A DNA stretch of 64,000 nt. Origin: Conexibacter sp. DBS9H8 (lineage in GTDB: Bacteria > Actinomycetota > Thermoleophilia > Solirubrobacterales > Solirubrobacteraceae). Below, one piece after another: positions 43,306 to 53,130 of this stretch. Where the stretch lies: contig NZ_CP097128.1 in assembly GCF_023330685.1 (NCBI RefSeq), forward strand, positions 1,612,001-1,676,000, written 5' to 3'. Below the pieces are notes generated by a model that worked only from the letters and a program-made list of their open reading frames with translations, searched no databases and was not told where the DNA came from. The first letter of the stretch is position 1, and each line of letters begins with the position of its first letter. The translations under genes and the position numbers were made by a program.

Positions 43306-44139
43306 TTACGACGCCATTGGCGCGCGCGATCGGGTTGGCGACAAGGGATCTTCTTGTCGCAGTGCCGCCAGCATCTTCGCCTCGTTGGACACCAGCCACG
43401 TGAGGATCTGATCCAACGCCCGAATGCCGCCGTGCGGTTCCCAGGCGTGGACGAAGGCGAGCTCGCCAGCCTCAAGTCGGCTCCTCACAAAATGCATGCC
43501 TGCGCGGCCGCTCTCGACGATCGCGTCGACAAGCTCCTCATAGTCGTCAGGCTGTAGGCCGTAGGCGTCGACAAGCACTGCGAGCCGGTGGAAAGGGTCG
43601 AGACCGACCATGCCCTCAGCAACGAGATCAGGCGGCCGCATCGGAGCCCACATACGCGCCATATGGGCGAGATCCCACACGGGCCGGCCGGGGGCGGCAA
43701 AGTCGAAATCCAGCAGAGCGATGGCCTGACCGTCGCGGTAGACGACGTTCTCAGGACAGACGTCGTTGTGGCAGATGACCGGGCCGCCCTGGGGATCAAC
43801 CACGCCTTCCCGTGACCAGTCCAGATCGGGGGGAAACTCAAGCTGAGCGACTGTCTCGTGATAGGTCCGCAACAGTCGTCCCGCACTCGCCAAGGCACCA
43901 TCGCTGAGGACCCACCTGGGGAACGGAGGGACGGCGACGTCCCCATCGATCCACCGAAACTCCTGGACCCCCGCGGCAACCCCAACAGGGACCGGAGCAA
44001 CGAACGGCGTGAGCTCGAGAGCCTGGAGAAGCTGGTTGGTCGCCTCGCTGTGCGGACCGAGTGGTCGGATGACCACCTCGCCGCGGCGGTACACGTTCCC
44101 GCCGTTGCCCATACTTCCCGCCAACTGCTCGCCGTCCAA
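43306..44139 (-). CDS. APH-family phosphotransferase
   Basis: TTG 44139 is preferred because AAGGAG lies six bases upstream; the open frame to 44226 has no family match. The 277-residue product has a small N-lobe (GGNVYRRGEVVIRPLGPHS), the catalytic loop VICHNDVCPENVVY (His-x-Asp and Asn) and the metal site AIALLDFDFAAPGRPVWDLA. It belongs to the aminoglycoside/choline kinase-like superfamily; members with this start are mostly uncharacterised, so drug resistance should not be assumed. It lies beside an IS1182. Confidence 0.85.
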   Translation of the reverse strand: MDGEQLAGSMGNGGNVYRRGEVVIRPLGPHSEATNQLLQALELTPFVAPVPVGVAAGVQEFRWIDGDVAVPPFPRWVLSDGALASAGRLLRTYHETVAQLEFPPDLDWSREGVVDPQGGPVICHNDVCPENVVYRDGQAIALLDFDFAAPGRPVWDLAHMARMWAPMRPPDLVAEGMVGLDPFHRLAVLVDAYGLQPDDYEELVDAIVESGRAGMHFVRSRLEAGELAFVHAWEPHGGIRALDQILTWLVSNEAKMLAALRQEDPLSPTRSRAPMAS

Positions 44140-44425
44140 CGTCGCTCCTTCTGGGAATGGACCGGAGGCTACCGGCTGGCTGCCAGACGAGCAGGCGATG
44201 CGTACGCAACGCAGGCCCCAGACCAAGCCGGTCGTCAGCCCTGCTCATCAGTGAGTGCGCTGGCAGCCGGACCGCGTCGATTGCCGCTGAAGAGGCTCCG
44301 CCTTCGCTGACCAAGAGCCGCTTGCGCTGGGCGGTCGTGCGCCGAAGCAGGAGCGGAAAGACTGACTCTCTGACCGTTCATCCCTACCGAGAAAGCCGAA
44401 GGGCTCGACGTGGCAACCTTGAAGG

Positions 44426-44863
44426 GTGCTGGTGTGGACGCTGAATGAGATCGAGAGCGCCGTCCGGGCGAGCTGGTGTCGCGCGACTTGCGACCCAGCC
44501 GAGAGGAATTGGTCGCCAGAGAATCCGGCTCGTGGGCAGTGTGCGGTGACCGCGCTCGTGCTCCACGATCTGCTTGGTGGCGAGATATTGATCGCGGACG
44601 CGCGGAACGCGGACGGTTCCGGAGAGGGCTTTCACTACTGGAACCGGCTGGCGGGAGGACTTGAGCTTGACCTCACCCGCGAGCAATTCCTTGACGGAGA
44701 GTCCTTCTCTGAACCTGAGGTTGCGCCCATTCCTCAGGACCGCACGACTGGTCGGCTCGCGTCGCAGTATCAGCAGTTGTCCAGATCGGTTCGGCAGACG
44801 CTGGAGCGGAGCAGCAGATCGCGGGGGTCCATCTCTGACCAAGGGCTCTGGCCGCTCACGTAG
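44426..44863 (+). CDS. YunG-like protein, unknown function
   Basis: GTG 44426 starts MLVWTLNEIESAVRASWCRA. The body has the YunG-type pattern NWSPENPARGQCAVTALVLH, LLGGEILIADARNADGSGEG and FHYWNRLAGGLELDLTREQF. A Cys after GQ and a later His suggest a papain-like arrangement, but no activity is known. The last 20 residues (SSRSRGSISDQGLWPLT) look unlike the family and may reflect a 3' change. Confidence 0.75.
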   Translation: MLVWTLNEIESAVRASWCRATCDPAERNWSPENPARGQCAVTALVLHDLLGGEILIADARNADGSGEGFHYWNRLAGGLELDLTREQFLDGESFSEPEVAPIPQDRTTGRLASQYQQLSRSVRQTLERSSRSRGSISDQGLWPLT

Positions 44864-45023
44864 GCAAAGACCTCGAGGGCCGGTGGACGATGTCCACCTC
44901 GCTATCGGCGAGGAGATCTCAGTAACGGTGCCCGTTGGAAGTCACCAATAAATATTCAGTGGATTGGGCAGCTGGCCGATACAAAGCTGATGCCGTCGAT
45001 CCCTCCGCCTGACTGGGGTTTAG

Positions 45024-46668
45024 CCCTGATCCACTGATTCTGTGGGGTGGTTCTGTCCGGGGTCGTGTGAAGAATGACCTCCTGAGCAGGTTAAAAGCGA
45101 CCGATTCCGGCGGTCGCGGCCTGCGATCAGGAGGTCACCTTCATGGTGAACGATGCCACGACGGTCGGACTGGACGGCGTCCAGGTCGTTTTTGATGATG
45201 AGCGGGCGGTGTCTGACGCCGGGATCGCGCTGGTCAGCACGCTCGCGCGGCGCCTTGGGGTCGAGTCACTCGCCGGCCGGCTGATCTCTCTGCGGTCTGA
45301 CCGTCCGGGGGCGGCGAACGCGGGCCGCAAGGTCATGGCGGTCCTGTTCGCGATGGTCCTCGGCGCGGACTGCATCGATGATTGTCAGGTGCTGCGGGCG
45401 GGCCGGACCGGACGGCTGCTCGGCGGGTGGATGCCGGCGCCCTCGACGCTGGGCACGTTCCTGCGCGCGTTCACCTTCGGGCATGTTCGCCAGCTCGACA
45501 AGCTGCTCGGCGACACGCTGGCGCGTGCGTGGCGGGCCGGCGCGGGCCCCGGCCACGCCCGGCTGGTGATCGACATCGACAGCTTCGTCGGGGAGGTGTG
45601 CGGCCCACTGAAACAGGGAGCGGGATACGGGTACACCAAGCTGTTTGGATATCACCCGCTGCTGGCGACCCGGGCCGATACCCGCGAGGCGCTGCACATC
45701 CGACTGCGCAAGGGATCAGCGAACACGCAAAAGGGTGTCAAACGGTTCTGTGAGGAACTGATCGCCCGCGTCGAACGCGCCGGTGCGACCGGGCAAAAGC
45801 TCGTGCGCGCAGACTCGGGGTTCTGGAACATGAAGGTGTTCGAGCTGCTGGAGGCCAAGGGCTGGCAGTACTCCATCGGGGTGCGCAACATCAAGGCTGT
45901 GACCACAGCGATCCATGGGATCGCAGATGGTGACTGGCAGTCGATTGAGTACCCCGACGGCGGTGAAGCCCAGATCGCCGAGACTCTCTACAACAACCGG
46001 CGTCTCATCGTGCGCCGCACCCGCCTGACTGACCCTGAGCAGCTCATGCTCTGGCCGGACTGGCGACACTTCTGCTTCATCACCAACCGCACCGACGCGC
46101 TCGCCCTGGTCGAGGCCGAACACCGTGACCACGCCGTCGTGGAGCAGGTCATCGCCGACCTCAAAGACCAGGCTCTTCAGCACTTTCCCTCCGGTCACTT
46201 CTACGCGAACGCCGCCTGGACCGTGCTCGCCGCACTCGCGCACAACCTGCTCAGATGGACCCAGATCATCGGGCTGCCCAACAGCACCATCCGCGCCGCC
46301 CGCACCCTGCGGCGCCGACTGATCCAGATCACCGGACGGCTGACCCGACACGCACGCGGCTGGACCCTGCACCTCCCCGCCCGCTGGCCCTGGCACGGCG
46401 ACTACCTCGCCGCACTCGCACGGATACGCGCACTCCCAGCCGCCTGACCGGCCGACCGGCCGGTCCCGGCCTCACTGAACTCCCGCCGACCTTCCGCTCA
46501 CCCCGGGCGCGATCACCGCCGCCCCAAACCGACCCCGAAAACCGCTTTGGACCCGATAGCCGAGAGACCTGGCACCCCGTCTCAACCCCGCCAGCACCTC
46601 CCATCAAGCAAGAACCGGCCCAGCGACCGCAAAAAAGAACTCTGACCCAGCCCATCGGTGGATCAGGG
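45024..46668 (+). mobile_element. IS1380-family insertion sequence with TTTAG duplication
   Basis: The element begins CCCTGATCCACTGAT and ends with the inverse of CCCTGATCCACCGAT. TTTAG flanks it directly at 45019-45023 and 46669-46673. The length is 1645 bp. The one transposase gene is intact. The duplication is perfect and the interrupted gene can be rejoined in frame, so the insertion is recent. Confidence 0.92.
45143..46447 (+). CDS. IS1380-family transposase
   Basis: This 434-residue DDE transposase has Asp in RLVIDIDSFVGEVCG, Asp in QKLVRADSGFWNMKVFE and the Glu region HAVVEQVIADLKDQAL, followed by the typical C-terminus (ANAAWTVLAALAHNLLRWTQ). The start MVNDATTVGLDGVQVVFDDE with AGGAGG upstream is typical. 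No defects are seen. Confidence 0.95.
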   Translation: MVNDATTVGLDGVQVVFDDERAVSDAGIALVSTLARRLGVESLAGRLISLRSDRPGAANAGRKVMAVLFAMVLGADCIDDCQVLRAGRTGRLLGGWMPAPSTLGTFLRAFTFGHVRQLDKLLGDTLARAWRAGAGPGHARLVIDIDSFVGEVCGPLKQGAGYGYTKLFGYHPLLATRADTREALHIRLRKGSANTQKGVKRFCEELIARVERAGATGQKLVRADSGFWNMKVFELLEAKGWQYSIGVRNIKAVTTAIHGIADGDWQSIEYPDGGEAQIAETLYNNRRLIVRRTRLTDPEQLMLWPDWRHFCFITNRTDALALVEAEHRDHAVVEQVIADLKDQALQHFPSGHFYANAAWTVLAALAHNLLRWTQIIGLPNSTIRAARTLRRRLIQITGRLTRHARGWTLHLPARWPWHGDYLAALARIRALPAA

Positions 46669-47905
46669 TTTAGGCCCACCGGCCGACGACAAGCCCAAGC
46701 CGTCAACTCCGGAACCCGATATCGCTGCGACCCCGGAGTCCTTGAGGCTCGAGCCGATCGGAGAGCCCGCCAGCCTGCAGCAGCGACGATTCGACTCCAG
46801 TCAAGCGCGCGGCCGTCCTGCACGCAACACCATCAAGGGCATCGAAGGCGAACGCCGGGTGTCAGAAGAACTGGCAGTCGCGCTGGCCAACACCGGGGCG
46901 ATCCTGATCAACAGCCTGCAGTTCCTGCACTGGGGCGACATCGATCATCTGATCATCGGCCCCGGCGGCATCACCGTTGTCGACGCGAAGAACTGGACTG
47001 GCGAGATCAGCGTCGTTGATGGGATCCCGCGTGTCGGCACCCGCAAGAAGTACGACAAGCTCGAAGGTCTGCTGCGCCAGCGCGCTGGTGTCAGGATCGC
47101 CCTGACGGCGGCACGAGCCAGCGTGAGGAACACAAGTGTTCAGGCAGTGATGTGCTTCGCCGACGACCCCGGCCGACCGGTGTCTCAACTCGCGGGCGGC
47201 GTGGTTCTCTCTGGAAGCTCTGCAGCGGGCGTAATCGCCGGCCGGGGCGGCCCACTCACCCCGGAGGACATCCAACACCTCCAAACGGTCCTGATGGCGG
47301 AGCTGCCCAAGGTCCATCGCGACCAGATCGACGCATTCATGGCCGAAACAGAGCAGGCAGCGGCTCGCCTTGACGATCTGCCGCGCCGCTTCACACCGTC
47401 GCGTCGCCGCGAAGCGAACGTCTCACCCTTGGGCCAGAGCCACCAACGGCCGCAACCGTCCCGGGGCCCGAAGCGCTCGCGGTCAGGTCGCAGCTCGTCG
47501 CGAAGCCGACGAGCGCGAAGCCGCACTGAGCGAGACGTGGCTGTCTTGATCGCGATGCTTTTTGTCGGCGGCGCATATTGGCTGGTCCACGGCTCAACGG
47601 CATCCTCCTTGTCAGGCCTCGGAGTCATGAACGGGTGGCCAGCCCGGATCACGTTCGATGCCCCGGCAAGTGCGAGCGTCGAACTCGCCGTGTTCCGGCG
47701 AGGCCACCCAACGCGCGCCACGACAGTGACCGCGGTCGGGAGCACGCAAACCTGGCAGCTGCCTCTCGCCTGGACCCGTCGAGCACATTCCTTCACCGTC
47801 GAGGCATGCATCCTCAACTCCAAGCGCCGGTGCGCCGCTGGGACGACCATCGCCAGCTCAGCTCGCTGGTCCGGGTCCAAGCTGCTCGGCTGGCAGCCGA
47901 CCTGA

Positions 47906-48335
47906 ACGGACCCTCGGCGTCGCACGAGGATCGTGATCCCGGGACGAGTCTCGAACCGCGGCTTCAGCGATAGTCACGTCGTCTGTCGTGGTGCAACTCG
48001 CGGCCACAGAGATCGGCCGTGCGTAGGCAACCGCACGATTCCCAGCGCTACGCCGCCCGCCCTGGATTCGGCGAGTAGGAGGGCTCGCAACAGACGCGGC
48101 AGCGCAGGCGTAGAGCTGACGGTCGGCTGAGGCGAGGACGTCCTGTCCGGAGGTTGCAGGCTCGTAGGGCGCCACGTGGCCTTCCGCTCACCGGCCGGGA
48201 ACACCCTGACCTCGAGTGGTAGGAGTCGGTCATGAGATCACCGTTGCAGCACTCAACCCCGCGCCGACCTGGCGCGGGCTGGCCCCGCGTCCTCCGGGCG
48301 GTCGCCAATCGCCTGGACGTGATCTGGGCTGCGGG
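47906..48335. other. No gene recognised
   Basis: About 430 bp between the NERD gene and the relaxase gene have no convincing coding frame, RNA or repeat. It probably contains the end of the right-hand mobile element. Confidence 0.4.
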
Positions 48336-51212
48336 TCATATCTCCCACCCGGGTTCTTCCTCTCGCTCGAGCCCGGTTTCGGCGGCACGTGGCGTCGGGT
48401 CCCGGCCTGCCGCGGTCGGCCACCGGCGTGGTTCGACTGGCTCCTCCAGCGTGACCGCGGGCTCGGCGGTCTCGTGGACGTCGTTGGGCGGCGTGGCCCA
48501 CGTGCGGTCACCGACGTGCGGCAGGACGCGCTGCTCTTCGGCGTCTGCCAGCGTCGGTTCCAGGTCCCGCGCGGCGGCTTCAGCACGCTCAACGTGGTGC
48601 TCGTGGGCGAGGGGGATGGCGATTGATGGGATCTCCGGTTCGCTGCGGCTGAGGTGCTCTGCGAGCTGTTGGAGGCGATCCCGGCCCGGTTCGATCTCCA
48701 GCGGCTCCGGGGCGTAGAGATCGGTGCGCTGTCGCGCCCGGGTGAGCGCGACGTAGGTGCCCTCCTGGGTGCTGTGGTCGGCGACGATGAGGTGGGTGGT
48801 GTCGACGGTTTGGCCCTGGGCGGGGAAGGGGTGCTGGACGTAGGCCAGTCGCAGGTCTGCGTCTTCCACCTCCTGTCGGCTCAGCGTGACGGTGTCGCCG
48901 CTGGCGAGTCGGAGCTCGACGACGCCGTGTTCGGAATCGATCGTTGTGACCTCGGCTCCCGTTCCGTTGCGAAGCACAGGCCGCGTGTCGTTTCCTTTCA
49001 GGGTGTGGCGGACCTGGACCTCATCGCCGGCACGCAACGCGTACGGGCGGCCGGGAACGGGAAGCCGCTCGTTCCCGAGTTCCCCGGCTTGGATGCGGAT
49101 GGCCTGGGCGCGGGCGTTGAGCTGGTCGAGGTGCTCGTTCGAGGTCTGGACCACGACGAGCGTGTGGAGCCCGTCGGCGCGGTCGCGGTGGGCGGCCAGG
49201 AGCGCGTCGTCCTCGGCGCGGCGTCGGTCGGCGTTGAAGTGGATGTGGTCGCGGGCGGCGTAGCCGCGGAGGGCTCGCTCGGCCCGTCCCTGGCGGAAGT
49301 GCGCTTGGTCGCGCTGGTCCATCGGGTCCTGGGCGCGCTGGTTGATGGTCAGCTCCACGTGGGCGTCGCTCTCCCGCGCGGCCGTTTCGATGGTTTCCCA
49401 GAGCCCGCCGGCGCCGACGGGCTGGTTCTGGTGGGGGTCCCCGACGGCGATCAGCCGGGCGCCCGTGTGCGCGACTGCGTCCAGGACCGCGGCCTGCTCG
49501 TCGGTTGAGGCCAGTGCCGCCTCGTCATGGATGATGGTGCTCTCGGGGCCGAGCCTGACGCGCCCATGGGTGATCGCGGCGCTGAGCGCGCTGGTTGAGT
49601 AGGTCTGGCAGGTGACTCCGGCGTGTGAGAGGTCGCTGCCGAGTCGTTCGGCGGCCAGGCCGGCGGTGCTGGTGATGAGGATGTCGCGGCCGGCGGCCTG
49701 GTGGGCGCGGGCGATGCCGATCAGGGTGGTGCTCTTGCCGGTCCCGGCCTGCCCCTCGATCACCACGAACGGCCGGTCGGCACAGCCAAGCCGGATCGCT
49801 GCGCGCTGCTCATCGGACAGCCGCCCGCCGACCTGGGCGAGCTCGGTGTCGAGACGGTCGACCTCGGTGTCGGCCAGGCCGGTCGGCAGCGGTGTGACCC
49901 GGTCGTGGGTCAGCTGCTCGACGATCGCCACAACGGTGCGTTCCTTGCCGCGCTGGGCCCGGGTGGTGCCGGTGCCGTCGGCCAGTACGAGGATCTGGTC
50001 CTGCTCGCGCAGCGTCACCAGCGCACGCAGGGCCTCGTCGATCGGGGTGCCGGCGGAGCGTTCGAGCGCGACCGCCCGGGCGTCGCGGGCGGGGAAGGTC
50101 GCGTCGAACTCGGTCAGGGCGTCCAGCACCTCCTGTGGTGATGCGGGTGCCAAGTCGTCATGGTGTCCGCGGCGCAGCACGTCGATCCGTTCGCGCCCAA
50201 AGCCGTGGCGGGCGCCGTCGCGGCGCCAGGCGGTGTCGAGGTCCTCGGCGGTGACCGGCAGTTTGTGGCTGCGGGTGATCGTGCCCATCAGCCGCTCCTG
50301 CTTGGGTGAGAGCCCGCTCTCGATCAGGCTGGCGAGCTGGCCGGCGGCGTCGGCGGCCTCCGGGCCGCCGGCATCGATCACGGCCTGCAGGTCGCGGGCC
50401 TGGTCGGCTAACCGTGCGCGGATCGCCGTCTGGACCTGATGGTGGCGACTGGACCACCGGTCCAGCAACGGCCTGGGCACCCCGGCGATCTCGAAGTAGC
50501 GCCCGCCACGGCCGGTGCCGCGCTCGACCGCGAACCCGAGCCGGTGCAACTCCTGGGCGAGGACGGAGCGGTAGGCGGCGCCGACCTCGCGCTGGTGCAC
50601 CAGCCAGGACCGTGAATCGATCGCGACGACCCTGCCGTCGCGGCGCACCGCGCCATGGAGCAGCACATGGGAATGCAGCTGCGGGTCGGGAACCTGGTCC
50701 TCGACCGCGCGGGCGGTGCTGTGGCGCCAGCTCGTGGCGATCACCCCGCCGGCCTTCTCGTGCACCACGGTGTCGACCCCGACCCGCCGGCGCAGCATCG
50801 GCACCTGCCGGGTCGCATAACCGAGTGCGGCATCGACCGCGCGTTCGTGCGCCAGCTCGATCTCGCCCCGCAGCTCCGTACCCGCGAGCGCCCAGACCGC
50901 GCTGACAGACTTCGGGGCAGAGAACGTCGCATCGATCGCCGCGACCGCAGTCCCGCCCGCCCCGGCCGGGCGGAGCGGTGCGCCGGTGTCGGGTCGCCGG
51001 ACTTCCATGAGCGTGTGCAGCTGCTCCGCGCTCACCGGCCGGGCAGGATCGAGACCGAAGACCTCAGCGCCCTGGGCCCACCGTCCCGGTGCTTCGACCC
51101 GTTCACCGTCCTTGAGGTAGTAGTCGCCCAGCTCCGACTCCCGGGTCTTGCCCTCGAGGTAGTCGGCGTAGCCGCCACCGGCAGACGTCGAGATCTTGGC
51201 CAGGATCAACAC
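48336..51212 (-). CDS. MobF (TrwC/TraA-type) relaxase-helicase
   Basis: This 958-residue protein has an N-terminal TrwC relaxase domain (MLILAKISTSAGGGYADYLE, SAPKSVSAVWALAG, the His triad region HEK...SWRH...PDPQLHSHVLLHG with His180 and His182). Tyr15, Tyr18 and the Tyr pair at 31-32 are nearby candidates for nicking. A RecD-like helicase follows with Walker A EGQAGTGKSTTL, STIIHDEAALAST and a C-terminal YVALTRARQRTDLY. The start is GTG 51212; the tail is Glu/Pro-rich. It would nick oriT and lead the strand into the recipient. It is followed upstream by the coupling protein gene on the same strand. Confidence 0.92.
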   Translation of the reverse strand: MLILAKISTSAGGGYADYLEGKTRESELGDYYLKDGERVEAPGRWAQGAEVFGLDPARPVSAEQLHTLMEVRRPDTGAPLRPAGAGGTAVAAIDATFSAPKSVSAVWALAGTELRGEIELAHERAVDAALGYATRQVPMLRRRVGVDTVVHEKAGGVIATSWRHSTARAVEDQVPDPQLHSHVLLHGAVRRDGRVVAIDSRSWLVHQREVGAAYRSVLAQELHRLGFAVERGTGRGGRYFEIAGVPRPLLDRWSSRHHQVQTAIRARLADQARDLQAVIDAGGPEAADAAGQLASLIESGLSPKQERLMGTITRSHKLPVTAEDLDTAWRRDGARHGFGRERIDVLRRGHHDDLAPASPQEVLDALTEFDATFPARDARAVALERSAGTPIDEALRALVTLREQDQILVLADGTGTTRAQRGKERTVVAIVEQLTHDRVTPLPTGLADTEVDRLDTELAQVGGRLSDEQRAAIRLGCADRPFVVIEGQAGTGKSTTLIGIARAHQAAGRDILITSTAGLAAERLGSDLSHAGVTCQTYSTSALSAAITHGRVRLGPESTIIHDEAALASTDEQAAVLDAVAHTGARLIAVGDPHQNQPVGAGGLWETIETAARESDAHVELTINQRAQDPMDQRDQAHFRQGRAERALRGYAARDHIHFNADRRRAEDDALLAAHRDRADGLHTLVVVQTSNEHLDQLNARAQAIRIQAGELGNERLPVPGRPYALRAGDEVQVRHTLKGNDTRPVLRNGTGAEVTTIDSEHGVVELRLASGDTVTLSRQEVEDADLRLAYVQHPFPAQGQTVDTTHLIVADHSTQEGTYVALTRARQRTDLYAPEPLEIEPGRDRLQQLAEHLSRSEPEIPSIAIPLAHEHHVERAEAAARDLEPTLADAEEQRVLPHVGDRTWATPPNDVHETAEPAVTLEEPVEPRRWPTAAGRDPTPRAAETGLEREEEPGWEI

Positions 51213-51366
51213 GCCCCGACGCGCCCCTCACTCGGCTGAACCTGGGCGTAAGCCCAGTGCTATTGCAGGCATACACCCCACGCACCTCGGTGCTGGAGGC
51301 CAAGACGTCCGAAGATGTCCTGACAGCCCGTCACCTGAACAGACCCCTCTCGCAACCGACAGGCCC
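51213..51366. other. Candidate oriT region between relaxase and coupling-protein genes
   Basis: This 154-bp gap has a perfect hairpin CTGGGC-gtaa-GCCCAG (51242-51257) followed by a less GC-rich stretch (TATTGCAGGCATACACC). CCAAGACGTCC (51299-51309) also occurs at 53140-53150. Position beside a MobF gene and the hairpin fit an origin of transfer, but the nick site cannot be named. Confidence 0.4.
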
Positions 51367-52869
51367 CTACGGTGCGGTGTATCCGAGGACCTGGGTGATC
51401 GTGCGGAACGGCTCGGCCGTGTGCGCAGGGGCGAGGTCGATGAACTCCCGAGCGACCCCGTCGAGGTGCAGCGCCCGGCCGGCCGGGATCTGGGCGACCT
51501 CGCCCGGGGCCATGACGCGGGTGCGTTGGGCCGACACGCTCATGCTGCGCTGACGGGTGCCGCGTGAGAAGACCGGGTCGGTGCGCCCCTTGCTGTAGCC
51601 ATCTGAGTAGGAGGTGACCTCGCGGTCGTACTCACCCAGCATCGCGGACACCGTCTCGAGCGTCTTGGTGTCGGCGATCCCCGGCAGCAGCAGCTTGGTG
51701 CCGAACAGGGTGAGGAACCCGTCGGCCTGGACGCCCCAACGATGCCGGGCCTGGGAGAGATCCTGCAATGCGGCCATCAGCAACAGTCCCTGTCCGCCGC
51801 CCTCGGAGGCGATCTGGGGCAGCTCATCCAGCGGTGCGATGTTGGCGACCTCGTCGAGGGCGAACAGCACGCGACGGCGCAGCCGCCCGCTGGCGTGTGC
51901 GCGGTAGGTGGCCCGGCGGATCGCCGACAGCAGCCCACAGACGATCGGGGCCGCGCCGGCCTGGGCATCGGCGGGGGCGGTGATGTAGACGGTCTGGTTG
52001 CTGGTGACGAACACGTCGGGGTCGAAGTTGACGTCCCGCGCGGCCGCCAACGCGTGCTCGCTGCCATAGGCCGACAGCGCATCGGCGGCGCTGGAGAAGA
52101 TCGACGAGCGCTCCCGCGCCTCGGTCTGAAGCACCCCGACCAACGTGGAGAACGCCAGTTGGGAGCAGCGCTCATCCTCCAACAGCACCCCGGGGGCGTC
52201 GAGGTCGTGAGCGAGCACCCAGCCGACGACCTCGCCCATGTCCCGCTCGTGCACCGCGGCGGCGTGGAGCATCGGCGCGAGCAGTGCCTGGGCGCGCAGG
52301 GCCCAGTGGGAGCGGTCCTGGGTGCCGGCGCCGATGTTTGCGCACAACGCCCGGGCCATCAGCTGGGCCCCGTCCCAGGAGCGGGCGCTTTGCACCGGTG
52401 ACCAGCGCAGCTCGTGGGCACTCGACCCAGCGTGGCCGGTCGGGTCAAAGGTCCAGACATCTCCCTCCATCACCCGGGCCAGCCGCGTGGCGGTGTAGAC
52501 GTCCGGCTTGGTCGAGGTCGACACCACCGGGCCGGTGTGTGACAGGATCGCCGGGATGATCACCGCGCTGCTCTTGCCCGAGCGGGGCGGACCGAGCAGC
52601 AGCACCGCGCGCTCATCCCGTGAGAACCGCGGCTGACGATCAGATGTGAGGCCGAGGAACACGCCACCCGCCCGGGCGGCCGCCTGGCGCAACGGATCCA
52701 GCGGGTTGTACGTCTCGCCCTTGGCGACCACGACGCCCGCCGCCGGGGTGCGGCGTCGGGGTGGGGACAGCCATCCTCTGAGGCCGCGGCGGGGCTCAGA
52801 GGATGGCTGCTCTGACGCTTGGCTGTGATGCACCTGGAGGCTCCCCGGTCGCGGCGACGGTTGCCCCAT
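51367..52869 (-). CDS. VirD4/TraG-type coupling protein (right element)
   Basis: This 500-residue protein has Walker A LLGPPRSGKSSAV, Walker B VLFALDEVANIAPLDELPQI, and LLLMAALQDLSQARHRWGV with the coupling-protein Gln region. There is no clear N-terminal membrane segment; only a short hydrophobic GGVFLGL is seen. It probably delivers the MobF relaxase to a channel encoded elsewhere. Its start overlaps the stop of the HTH gene (ATGA, 52866-52869 region). Confidence 0.9.
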   Translation of the reverse strand: MGQPSPRPGSLQVHHSQASEQPSSEPRRGLRGWLSPPRRRTPAAGVVVAKGETYNPLDPLRQAAARAGGVFLGLTSDRQPRFSRDERAVLLLGPPRSGKSSAVIIPAILSHTGPVVSTSTKPDVYTATRLARVMEGDVWTFDPTGHAGSSAHELRWSPVQSARSWDGAQLMARALCANIGAGTQDRSHWALRAQALLAPMLHAAAVHERDMGEVVGWVLAHDLDAPGVLLEDERCSQLAFSTLVGVLQTEARERSSIFSSAADALSAYGSEHALAAARDVNFDPDVFVTSNQTVYITAPADAQAGAAPIVCGLLSAIRRATYRAHASGRLRRRVLFALDEVANIAPLDELPQIASEGGGQGLLLMAALQDLSQARHRWGVQADGFLTLFGTKLLLPGIADTKTLETVSAMLGEYDREVTSYSDGYSKGRTDPVFSRGTRQRSMSVSAQRTRVMAPGEVAQIPAGRALHLDGVAREFIDLAPAHTAEPFRTITQVLGYTAP

Positions 52870-53084
52870 CAGGATTCCAGAAGTGCCTCGATCCGGGGCC
52901 GCAGGAAGCGGTAGGCCCGACCGAAGCGGTTACACGGAAGATCGCCTCGGGCCGCCAGCAGGTAGACCGTTGAGACCGGCAGGCGCAACAGCTCTGCCAC
53001 CTCAGCGGCCGTCATCACCTCATCACGGCTCAGGGGACGACGGTCGCTGCGGACACGCTCAATATCGGGGGCTGCCACGGCCAT
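52869..53084 (-). CDS. Excisionase/MerR-like HTH protein
   Basis: ATG 53084 (or 53096) gives MAVAAPDIERVRSDRRPL and an HTH of excisionase type: EVMTAAEVAELLRLPVSTVY followed by LPCNRFGRAYRFLRPRIEAL. The long open frame to 53243 overlaps the divergent repeats and is not used. It is translationally coupled to the coupling-protein gene, so it may regulate transfer rather than excision. Confidence 0.8.
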   Translation of the reverse strand: MAVAAPDIERVRSDRRPLSRDEVMTAAEVAELLRLPVSTVYLLAARGDLPCNRFGRAYRFLRPRIEALLES

Positions 53085-53130
53085 GGGCCACACCATGCCG
53101 ACCCCGTCCAGACATCGCAAGGACATCTCC

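Larger units (their letters stand above)
44990..47905 (+). pseudogene. NERD-domain membrane protein, split near its start by IS1380
   Basis: Removing the IS and one TTTAG joins ATG CCG TCG ATC CCT CCG CCT GAC TGG GGT TTA (44990-45022) to GGC CCA CCG GCC GAC GAC (from 46673) in frame, giving MPSIPPPDWGLGPPADDKPK. The body has a NERD nuclease-related domain (GDIDHLIIGPGGITVVDAKN, WTGEI), an Arg/Ser-rich linker, one membrane segment (VAVLIAMLFVGGAYWLV) and a C-terminal beta-rich region. NERD proteins are thought to act in DNA processing. A 415-codon frame still exists from GTG 46658, starting inside the IS end, so a near-full product is possible if transcribed from the IS. Confidence 0.8.

Noticed and set aside
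43306..44139. Aminoglycoside resistance gene call
   Set aside because: The kinase motifs place it in the APH superfamily only; the subgroup it resembles is mostly uncharacterised.
49612..50905. Long frames opposite the relaxase gene
   Set aside because: High-GC antisense shadows; the minus strand carries a complete relaxase-helicase.
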